A stretch of 64,000 nt of DNA from Roseovarius tolerans (GTDB lineage Bacteria > Pseudomonadota > Alphaproteobacteria > Rhodobacterales > Rhodobacteraceae). Where the stretch lies: positions 124,001 to 188,000 of the forward strand of contig NZ_FOBO01000001.1 in NCBI RefSeq assembly GCF_900109855.1, written 5' to 3'. The notes under the pieces were generated by a model, which searched no databases, was not told the DNA's origin, and saw only the letters and a program-made list of their open reading frames with translations. Below are positions 8,372 to 15,569 of the stretch, piece after piece; the first letter of the stretch is position 1; the number at the start of each line of letters is the position of its first letter. A program made the translations under genes and the position numbers.

Positions 8372-9561
8372 GAGGCTGGATGATCGCGGCGCTGCTGGCC
8401 GTCTGGCCGCTGATCGGCTGGGGACAAAGCCGCGAGGTTCTGCCGGAGCAGTTGCAGCTTTCGGTCGAGGTCGAACAGACCGGGCATCAGCCGTATCGCG
8501 GCGAGATGATCCTGGTGACCATTCGTGGCAGTTATCGGCGGCACATCACCCGCGAACGGGTGGAGCAACCGCCGCTCGATGGGTTCAGCTGGTCGCAGCT
8601 TGGTCCCGACCGCTGGTACGAAGAGCGGATTAACGGTCGTCCGGTAAAGATCTTCGAGCGGCGCATGGCGCTTTACCCCGAGCGGGCGGGCGAGTTGACC
8701 ATCGGGGCCTTTACCCATCACCTGACCCTGACAGATGAGGGCGATGAGTGGTTCGAGCATTCCGTGCACTCCGAGCCGGTGGAGATCAGCGTGGCCCCCG
8801 CGCCTGCACCTGCGTCGGAGTGGTTTCCTGTGCGGCGTCTGCGGATCAGCGACGATTGGTCGAACGCGCCTGATCAACTGGCCCCCGGCGAGGGCGTGCT
8901 GCGGGTGCTGCGGATCGAGGCCCTGGGCGCCGTGCCGGGCATGATCCCGCCGATGCCGGATCTGCACTCGCCCTCGGGGCTGATCTTTGCGCATCCCGAG
9001 AAACGCCTGGTCGAACTGACGCCGGAGGGTCCGATGACCTATGCGTTCTGGCGCTGGACGATCCGGCCCGGCAATGACACCTCGGCCATCGTAGAGCCAA
9101 TCCGCCTGAGGTATTTCGATACGGTGGGGCGCGTGCCGCATGAAGTGACGATTTCGGCGCAGCGGGTGGCCTATGGCACGGTTTTGCCGACGTCTTCCAA
9201 GGTCGCGCCATTGCGGGAAACGCGCCTGCCGGGCCCATCGCAGGCGGTTTTGGGGGGCGCTGTTTTTCTGCTGGGCCTGTGGCTTGCGGTGCGCGGTTGG
9301 CGGATCGAGGGGCTGAACCGGCTGCAAAGATTTGCACCGCTCGATCCGCTGGCACGGCAAATGCGGCGGGCGGCGCGGGCGGGAGATGCGCGGGCACTGC
9401 GCCGTGCCGCCGCCTTGATGCTCGCGCGCGACGGTCCGCATCCTGCGCGTCTTGCGCTGCTTGGGCGGCTGGACCGTGCCATCTTTGCTGCCGCGCCGAT
9501 GACACTGGACCTGCCGGACATGGCGCGCGCGTTCACGTCCGCGCGATCAACCGCCGGGTGA
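8368..9561 (+). CDS. batD: BatD-like protein
   Basis: A 397-residue protein starting at ATGA overlapped with the TPR gene. A signal peptide is followed by a long extracytoplasmic beta-rich region that begins LQLSVEVEQTGHQPYRGEMILVTI, a BatD-type N-terminus, and a membrane helix near residues 291-311 (AVLGGAVFLLGLWLAVRGW). A short cytoplasmic alpha-helical tail follows. BatD proteins carry Ig-like domains and end Bat operons. It is the last gene before a 70-bp gap. Confidence 0.85.
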   Translation: MRGWMIAALLAVWPLIGWGQSREVLPEQLQLSVEVEQTGHQPYRGEMILVTIRGSYRRHITRERVEQPPLDGFSWSQLGPDRWYEERINGRPVKIFERRMALYPERAGELTIGAFTHHLTLTDEGDEWFEHSVHSEPVEISVAPAPAPASEWFPVRRLRISDDWSNAPDQLAPGEGVLRVLRIEALGAVPGMIPPMPDLHSPSGLIFAHPEKRLVELTPEGPMTYAFWRWTIRPGNDTSAIVEPIRLRYFDTVGRVPHEVTISAQRVAYGTVLPTSSKVAPLRETRLPGPSQAVLGGAVFLLGLWLAVRGWRIEGLNRLQRFAPLDPLARQMRRAARAGDARALRRAAALMLARDGPHPARLALLGRLDRAIFAAAPMTLDLPDMARAFTSARSTAG

Positions 9562-9631
9562 ACGGGGGCGTGTCACTGCTGTCTTGCAAAAGATGAAAGA
9601 GGGGGTAAAGTTCGGTCAGGGAGGAAATGTC

Positions 9632-10348
9632 ATGAACGTGAGAGCCGAATTGCGGCCGCGCGGTCAGGTGAGTTCAGTTCTGATCGTGGACGATCACCCG
9701 CTTTATTGCGATGCCCTGGCTGCTGCGATCCCCGTGGTCTTTCCCAATTGTGTCGTCGAACAGACCGCAAGTCTGAAGGATGCGCTCAAGCGCCTCGAAA
9801 CGGGCTTTCGGCCCGATCTTGTGATGTTCGACCTCAAGCTGCCGGATGTCTCGGGAATCTCTGGCTTCATCACCATGCGCGACAGGTTGAAGACTGTGCC
9901 GATCCTCGTGATTTCGGCGCTGTCCTCGTCTGAGCTGGTGCGCACGCTGATGGCGGAAGGGGCCGCCGGGTTCCTGCCCAAGGAGACGTCTGCGCAGGAA
10001 TTGCGCCGTGTCATCGCGCGGGTGGGTGCGGGCGGTAAATACCTGCCCAAGGCCTATGCCGAGCGCATCGCGCGCGACGAGGGCGGCGGGCGTGCCGAGC
10101 CCGAGCATCCCACGCTGTCTGCGCTGACCCCGCAGCAGCAAAAGATCATGAAGCTGATCTGCGCGGGTAAGGCCAACAAGCAGATCGCCTATGAACTGTC
10201 GCTGGCCGAGGCCACGGTCAAGGCGCATATCACCGGGTTGCTGAACCGGTTGGGTGTCAAGAACCGGACACAGGCCGCGGTGCTGGTCAAGAGCACGATG
10301 GGCGGCGAGACGGGCGATCCCGAGGCGCGCGCCTTTCTGAGCGGCTGA
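9632..10348 (+). CDS. LuxR/NarL-type response regulator
   Basis: A 238-residue regulator. ATG at 9632 is chosen because GGGAGGAA lies about 6 bases upstream; an upstream reading from 9584 adds an unconvincing N-terminus. The receiver domain spans about residues 17-135, with acidic residues in VDDHP and phospho-acceptor Asp67 in VMFDLKLPD. A LuxR helix-turn-helix fills about 165-225 (LTPQQQKIMKLICAGKANKQIAYELSLAEATVKAHI). It is followed after 4 bases by the FIST gene and then the hybrid kinase, its probable partner. Confidence 0.92.
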   Translation: MNVRAELRPRGQVSSVLIVDDHPLYCDALAAAIPVVFPNCVVEQTASLKDALKRLETGFRPDLVMFDLKLPDVSGISGFITMRDRLKTVPILVISALSSSELVRTLMAEGAAGFLPKETSAQELRRVIARVGAGGKYLPKAYAERIARDEGGGRAEPEHPTLSALTPQQQKIMKLICAGKANKQIAYELSLAEATVKAHITGLLNRLGVKNRTQAAVLVKSTMGGETGDPEARAFLSG

Positions 10349-10352
10349 CGTC

Positions 10353-11510
10353 ATGCGCGACGGTGTCACCGGCCCGCGTCATGTCTGGGTGGGGCAATCA
10401 AGTGCCGCGGAGGCGGCCCGCGCCGTGGACGAGGCTGCGGCGGGCTTAAATCTGCGCGAGACCTGTTTCGTCCTTGCCTTCGTGCCCAAGGGGCTTTGCC
10501 TCGACGAGGTCGGCGGTGCGCTGCAGGCGCGGCTTGGCGGTTTGCCTGTTTTCGGCTGCACCTCGGCGGGGCAGATCACGCCGGATGGCTACAGTTCAGA
10601 CGCGCTGTTGCTGCTGGCCTTTCCCAAGGCCTATTTCCGCTGTGCCTCGGTGCTGATCGAGCAGTTGCGCCCGTTCTCCTTTTCCGCCATTGCGGCGGCG
10701 GCGGAACGGCAGGAGGTGCAGTTTCAGCATACCGCAGGATGGAACCGGCTGGCGTTGCTGTTCACCGACGGGCTGTCGAAGCAGGAAGATCTCCTGGTTT
10801 CGACGCTGGAGACGGTGCTGCCGGACATTCCCGTCTTTGGCGGCTCTGCCGGGGACGGGCTCGATTTCGACGAGACTTTCGTTTTGCAGGGCGGGCGGTT
10901 CTATAAAGATGCTGCGCTGTTGCTGATCATCGAGACATCGCTCGGCTTCAAGGGATTCAGCTTCGATCATTTCCAGCCCACCGACGAACAGCTTGTCATC
11001 ACCGGCGCCGACCCCGAGGATCGTTTGGTGTTCGAGATCAACGGCGCGCCGGCGGCGCAGGAATATGCCCGGCTGGTCGGCTGTGCCCGCGATGCCCTCT
11101 CGCCCCGGATATTCGCCGAGAATCCCATTCTAGTGCACCACAAGGGCCGTTATTTTGTGCGCGCGATCAGTGACGCCACCGAGGATGACGCGCTCTCCTT
11201 CATGGCGGCGATCGATGACGGGGTTATCATGACGCTGGGGCGCGGCAAGGAAATGATCGAAACCCTGCGCACGGGGCTCGATCTCGAGAGCACCAAGCGT
11301 GAGCGGCCCGATTTCATCCTGGGCTTCGATTGCGTGCTGCGGCGTCTCGAGGTGGAGCAAAGGCAGTTGAGCCGCGAGGTGTCGGAGATCTTTCGTGAGG
11401 CGCGGGTGCTGGGCTTCAACACCTATGGCGAGCAACATTGCGGCGTGCACATGAACCAGACCTTTGTGGGCGTCGCCTTTTTCTGCCCTGACGGCCCGGG
11501 GGTGTTGTGA
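10353..11510 (+). CDS. FIST-domain sensor protein (NosP-like)
   Basis: A 385-residue soluble protein with FIST N and FIST C domains. The N-terminal half carries FGCTSAGQITPDGY at about 66-79 and the inner FGGSAGDGLDF near 164-174; the C-terminal half includes the DALSF-AAIDDG region and ends with GFNTYGEQHCGVHMNQTFVGVAFF. FIST proteins are sensory; the NosP subgroup binds haem and reports nitric oxide to a kinase encoded beside it. The gene overlaps the kinase start by 4 bases (GTGA), the same linkage as nosP-nahK in pseudomonads. Haem binding here is inferred from family and context. Confidence 0.87.
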   Translation: MRDGVTGPRHVWVGQSSAAEAARAVDEAAAGLNLRETCFVLAFVPKGLCLDEVGGALQARLGGLPVFGCTSAGQITPDGYSSDALLLLAFPKAYFRCASVLIEQLRPFSFSAIAAAAERQEVQFQHTAGWNRLALLFTDGLSKQEDLLVSTLETVLPDIPVFGGSAGDGLDFDETFVLQGGRFYKDAALLLIIETSLGFKGFSFDHFQPTDEQLVITGADPEDRLVFEINGAPAAQEYARLVGCARDALSPRIFAENPILVHHKGRYFVRAISDATEDDALSFMAAIDDGVIMTLGRGKEMIETLRTGLDLESTKRERPDFILGFDCVLRRLEVEQRQLSREVSEIFREARVLGFNTYGEQHCGVHMNQTFVGVAFFCPDGPGVL

Positions 11511-13750
11511 ACCTGATCGATCCGAACCAGCCGCCCGATATCCAGATCGAGCGGCAGTCGCGGATCATTGCCGCGCTGATGCGGCGCGCGGACCGGCAGA
11601 ACGAGTTGAACGTCTCGGCCTATAGCGCCTTTCAGTCGGCCATCGAGTTGCAGGCGCAGGTCGCCGCCAAGACCCGTGATCTGGAACGCGCCGCGACTGA
11701 ACTGGAATCGGTTCGCGGTGATCGTGAACGTACCCGTCGCAACCTGCATGACGCGCTCTCGGCGATGCATGAGGGGTTCGCGCTGTTCATCGACGGGCGG
11801 CTCGACGTGTGCAACGAGTTGTTTCGCAACGTGTTGCCGGACGTGGCGGTCGAGATCGACTCGGGGATCACGCTTGATGCCTATTTCGACCTGATGGTGC
11901 GCAGCCGCCACCTTGTCTCGACGGATCGAAAGATCCATCACCCCGCCGCGCAGTTGAAAAAGGCGGATGACGGCGCGATGGCCATGTCGCTGCTGATCGA
12001 GGTGACGGGCGATATCTGGTATCAGCTTGGTCTTCAGCGCACCTCGTCCGACAATGTCGTGTTGCTGCTGACGGATATCACGCCGATCGTGCGGCAGAAC
12101 CGGTCCGAGAAAAAGACGCTGATCGACCAGCAGGCGGATTATCTGCAGGCCGTGTTCGAGAACATGACGTCGGGCGTCTGCACCTTTTCCGCCGAGGGCA
12201 CGGTGATGATGCAGAACCGGCAGTTTCGCCAGATCCTCGGCGTGCCCTATACCGAATTGCAGCGCGGCACCACGCTGGAGCGGCTGCTGGCCTTCATGCA
12301 GGCCAATGATCTGGTGCGCGACGATGCCTTTCTGGAAATTGCCAACTGGCAGGAGCAGTTGAAGAAAAACGGCTGGCTGCGGCGGCGGGTGCGGCATGGC
12401 AAGGGCCGGGTTCTGGATGTGCAGGCCAACGGGCTGCCCGATGGCGGGTTTCTGGTGGAGTTGAAAGATGTCACGCTGGAGAGCCGTGCCACGGAAATGC
12501 TTGAGAACCGGGTGCTGGAGCGCACGGCGGAACTCACCCGTGCCAACGAACGCCTGACCGAACAATTCGAGGAAATGGCCCGCGTCGAGGAGGAGTTGCG
12601 CCTTGCCAAGGAACGTGCCGAGGCGGCGGTGTCGTCGAAGACGCGGTTTCTGGCGGCGGCGAGCCATGACCTCTTGCAACCGATCAACGCCGCCAAGCTG
12701 CTCATTTCGACCCTGCAGGAGGCCGCACAGGAATCGCATCTGTCGCCGATGGTCGACCGGCTGCACCGCGCCTTCAGCTCGACCGAGCAGCTGTTGCACG
12801 CGCTGCTGGATATCTCGCGGCTCGACAGTGCCGACCCGGACGCGGTCACGCCCACCGATGTCAGTCTCGGTCCGCTGATGGAGGGGGTCTTTGCCGATCA
12901 ACTGCCGCTCTCGGAATCAAAGAACGTGCGCCTTGACGTGGTGCCCTGTCATCTCTTCGTGTGGTCCGATCCGGTCTATCTGCAACGCTCGATCCAGAAC
13001 CTCGTGGTCAACGCGATCCAGTATACCGAGCCGGGCGGGCGCGTGTTGCTGGGCGCGCGGCGGCGCGGCGGTCAGGTGGTGCTGGAGGTCTGGGATACCG
13101 GCATCGGCATTCAGCGCACCGATCAGAAGCGCATTTTCGAGGAGTTCGCCCGCGCCGAGAATGCCGCTTTCGGCACCGGCATGGGGCTTGGGCTGTCGGT
13201 CGTGGATCGCGCCTGCCGTCACCTTGGGCATGCGCTGCGTGTGCGTTCGGCCCCCGGGCGCGGATCGGTGTTCAGCATCGAGATGGAGGTGATCGAGGGT
13301 CGCGTGGCGCAGGATGATCCGGCGGCGCTCATTCAGGCCAAGGGCGACGTGCCCTTCGATTACCACGTGCTGGTGATCGAGAACGACGCGGACGTGCTCT
13401 TTGCCACCACGCAGCGTCTGGAACGCTGGGGCGCCCGGGTGCTGGGGGTGCAATCAACCAATGCCGCGCTTGTTCTGCTGGAAGAAACCGGGGCGGTGCC
13501 CGATATCGTGCTGGCCGATTATCATCTCGACGATGGCGAGACCGGGCTGGACGCCGTGGCCGCCTTGCGCGACTGGTCCGGGCATCATCTGCCCGCGATC
13601 CTGATCACCGCCGACCGCTCCGAGATACTGCGCCGCAAGGCGGCACGCGACGATATCTCGGTCATGCCCAAGCCGGTCAAGCTGTCGCGGCTGCGCCCGC
13701 TGATCGACTGGGCGATTCACTGGAACACCGGCGGGGCACCGTTTGGCTGA
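11507..13750 (+). CDS. PAS-containing hybrid histidine kinase (NahK/ErcS'-like)
   Basis: A 747-residue kinase with a GTG start overlapping the FIST stop. In order: an N-terminal coiled coil (about 20-80), PAS-like domains (about 80-330, including EGTVMMQNRQFRQILG), a second coiled coil, HisKA with FLAAASHDLLQP and phospho-His387, an HATPase domain with GTGMGLGLSVVDRAC, and a C-terminal receiver with Asp671 in VLADYHLDDGETG. There are no transmembrane segments, so it senses cytoplasmic signals, probably through the FIST protein. The HDLLQP form of the H-box matches the NahK/ErcS' group. The receiver may pass phosphate on or modulate the kinase. Confidence 0.92.
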   Translation: MNLIDPNQPPDIQIERQSRIIAALMRRADRQNELNVSAYSAFQSAIELQAQVAAKTRDLERAATELESVRGDRERTRRNLHDALSAMHEGFALFIDGRLDVCNELFRNVLPDVAVEIDSGITLDAYFDLMVRSRHLVSTDRKIHHPAAQLKKADDGAMAMSLLIEVTGDIWYQLGLQRTSSDNVVLLLTDITPIVRQNRSEKKTLIDQQADYLQAVFENMTSGVCTFSAEGTVMMQNRQFRQILGVPYTELQRGTTLERLLAFMQANDLVRDDAFLEIANWQEQLKKNGWLRRRVRHGKGRVLDVQANGLPDGGFLVELKDVTLESRATEMLENRVLERTAELTRANERLTEQFEEMARVEEELRLAKERAEAAVSSKTRFLAAASHDLLQPINAAKLLISTLQEAAQESHLSPMVDRLHRAFSSTEQLLHALLDISRLDSADPDAVTPTDVSLGPLMEGVFADQLPLSESKNVRLDVVPCHLFVWSDPVYLQRSIQNLVVNAIQYTEPGGRVLLGARRRGGQVVLEVWDTGIGIQRTDQKRIFEEFARAENAAFGTGMGLGLSVVDRACRHLGHALRVRSAPGRGSVFSIEMEVIEGRVAQDDPAALIQAKGDVPFDYHVLVIENDADVLFATTQRLERWGARVLGVQSTNAALVLLEETGAVPDIVLADYHLDDGETGLDAVAALRDWSGHHLPAILITADRSEILRRKAARDDISVMPKPVKLSRLRPLIDWAIHWNTGGAPFG

Positions 13751-13828
13751 ACTGCACGCGATACCGACAAAAGTCGGCCATGACAGGGCGTGCGGAACGC
13801 ATAGGCTGCCGGATGGGAGGATTTGAGC

Positions 13829-14509
13829 ATGATGAAACGCGTAGCCTTGGTACTGGGCCTCGCCCTGACGATGACGGCAGGGCCGGGACTTGCCACGTCG
13901 GTGGATGGTGAGGCGACGTATGACCTGTTGTTTCGTGATGGCACGCTCGATCCGGTAAGCCGCGACCATACGATCGTTTATCAGCGCGAGGTGACGAATA
14001 CGCTCAACCCCGATGCGGCGGCGCGCGACAGCGGCGAGATCGGCCTGCGCATTGAACAGGCCGAGGATATGGAGATGGTCCGGCTGGAGTTTCGCCGTGA
14101 CGGCAAGCATCGCGGCATGGGCTCGTTTCCGGCGAGCGTTGGCAATCCGATGATCATGGTGTTCTACGAATCGGTCGTCCGCGACATGGCGGAAACGGCG
14201 GGTGGCAGCCCGTTCTATATCCGCAACCGCGTCAAGGACGCACTGGTGCAGCCCTCGGAGGTGGTGCCGGGCACGGCGATGGTGAACGGCGAAGAAGTGG
14301 CCACGAGGACGATCCGGATGCGGCCCTTCGAGGGTGACCCCAATGTTGACCGGATGATGGGGTTTGGTGCGCTGGAACTGAGCGTGACCATGTCCGAGGC
14401 CGTGCCGGGCTGGTATCTGTCGCTGGTGGCAGAGGCCCCGGCCCCCGATGGTGCGGGGCTTATGTATCGCTCCAGCCTGCAATTCGACGCAGAGGAGGTG
14501 CTGCAATGA
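13829..14509 (+). CDS. secreted protein of unknown function
   Basis: A 226-residue protein. ATG at 13829 has GGGAGG eight bases upstream. A clear signal peptide (MMKRVALVLGLALTMTAGPGLA) is followed by a beta-rich domain, with hydrophilic and hydrophobic residues alternating in the EIGLRIEQAEDMEMVRLEFRRDG region. No cofactor motif or cysteine pair is visible. The downstream gene overlaps it, so the two form a pair. The FIST/kinase cassette ends 78 bp upstream. I do not recognise the family; periplasmic location is the only firm inference. Confidence 0.7.
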   Translation: MMKRVALVLGLALTMTAGPGLATSVDGEATYDLLFRDGTLDPVSRDHTIVYQREVTNTLNPDAAARDSGEIGLRIEQAEDMEMVRLEFRRDGKHRGMGSFPASVGNPMIMVFYESVVRDMAETAGGSPFYIRNRVKDALVQPSEVVPGTAMVNGEEVATRTIRMRPFEGDPNVDRMMGFGALELSVTMSEAVPGWYLSLVAEAPAPDGAGLMYRSSLQFDAEEVLQ

Positions 14510-14859
14510 TCCGGGGATTGGGTTTGGCGTTGGCTGTGGCAATTGCAAGTGGCACGGTTGCGGCGCAGGACGTGGCCGAACGCTTCAACGATTACCCGAC
14601 CGAGGCGCGCGCCGATTATGTCTTTGCCTGCATGGCGACCAATGGGCAGAACCGCGACATGCTGCGGCGCTGTTCGTGTTCCATCGACGAGATCGCTGCG
14701 ATCCTGCCTTATGAGAAATACCTCGAAGCCGAGACCGTGCTGTCGATGCGACGGGTGGGTGGCGAGCGCATGGCCTATTTCCAGAGCGCCGCGCCGTCTC
14801 AGGCGATGGTCGCAGATCTGCGCCGGGCGCAGGCAGAGGCCGAAATCGTCTGCTTCTGA
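14506..14859 (+). CDS. small secreted cysteine-containing protein
   Basis: A 117-residue protein whose ATG overlaps the previous stop (ATGA). It has a signal peptide (MIRGLGLALAVAIASGTVAAQ) and a mature part of about 96 residues with four cysteines: CMATNGQNRDMLRRCSCSID at about residues 43-62, and a terminal VCF. The C-x(14)-C-x-C spacing could support disulphides or metal binding. No CXXCH haem motif is present, so it is not a c-type cytochrome. Function unknown. It is convergent with the GntR gene after 17 bases. Confidence 0.7.
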   Translation: MIRGLGLALAVAIASGTVAAQDVAERFNDYPTEARADYVFACMATNGQNRDMLRRCSCSIDEIAAILPYEKYLEAETVLSMRRVGGERMAYFQSAAPSQAMVADLRRAQAEAEIVCF

Positions 14860-14876
14860 CGGGCAGGCGGTGGCGC

Positions 14877-15569
14877 TCAGTCGCGCGTCTTGGCCTTGAT
14901 TGAGGCAAATTTCTGCAACAGGTGATCGCGCATGAGCCTTGAGCAGCGCGCCGCATCGCGGGCCAGGAGTGCCTCGGCAATGGCTTCGTGTTCCTCGACG
15001 GCCGCGCGCCAGCGGTCGGGGGTGAGGTTGGCCTGATAGCGCGCGCGCTGCACCCTGAAAGCCAGCAATTCATGCGAGCGCATGAGCGTCTCATTCCTCG
15101 TCGCCGCGAGGATCGCGTTGTGGATGGCCTGATTGATCCGAAAATAGGTCGGACGGTCCGACTGCTCGAACGACCGGCGCAGGTCCTGCGTCAGGCGCAC
15201 GATCTCTTGCAGCGTGCGGTCCTCGGCTTGTTCCGCTGCCAGTTCTCCCGCCAGCCCTTCGAGCGCGGCCAGAACGCGGAACACCTCGTCCAGCTCGGCT
15301 TCGCTCTGGCGGGTGATGACCGCGCCGCGATGCGGGATGAGATTCAAGAGCCCTTCAGAGGCTAGCACCTTGAGCGCCTCGCGCAGCGGCGTGCGTGAGA
15401 CACCGAATTGTTCGGTCAGACGCTTCTCGTTGATCTTCTCGCCGGGGTCCAACTGGCCTTCCAGAATCATCTGGCGCAGGCGGTTGGTGATCTCCACGGC
15501 CAATGCCGTGCGACCGATGGGATCGGGTTTGAGGGCGGTCATCGGGGCCTCGTGGCTTTGGTCATCCAT
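14877..15569 (-). CDS. GntR-family regulator, FadR/FCD subfamily
   Basis: A 230-residue transcription factor. The ATG at 15569 has AAGGAGG about nine bases upstream. The winged helix-turn-helix covers about residues 20-85 (LRQMILEGQLDPGEKINEKRLTEQFGVSRTPLREALKVL), and an all-helical FCD ligand domain fills about 95-220, with the HNAILAATRN and MRDHLLQKF segments that often carry metal-ligand histidines. It is the second gene after the FAD/Fe-S oxidase, overlapping its stop by 8 bases. FCD regulators usually sense carboxylates, in line with the surrounding catabolic genes. A palindrome at 18538-18556 is the best candidate operator. Confidence 0.92.
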   Translation of the reverse strand: MDDQSHEAPMTALKPDPIGRTALAVEITNRLRQMILEGQLDPGEKINEKRLTEQFGVSRTPLREALKVLASEGLLNLIPHRGAVITRQSEAELDEVFRVLAALEGLAGELAAEQAEDRTLQEIVRLTQDLRRSFEQSDRPTYFRINQAIHNAILAATRNETLMRSHELLAFRVQRARYQANLTPDRWRAAVEEHEAIAEALLARDAARCSRLMRDHLLQKFASIKAKTRD

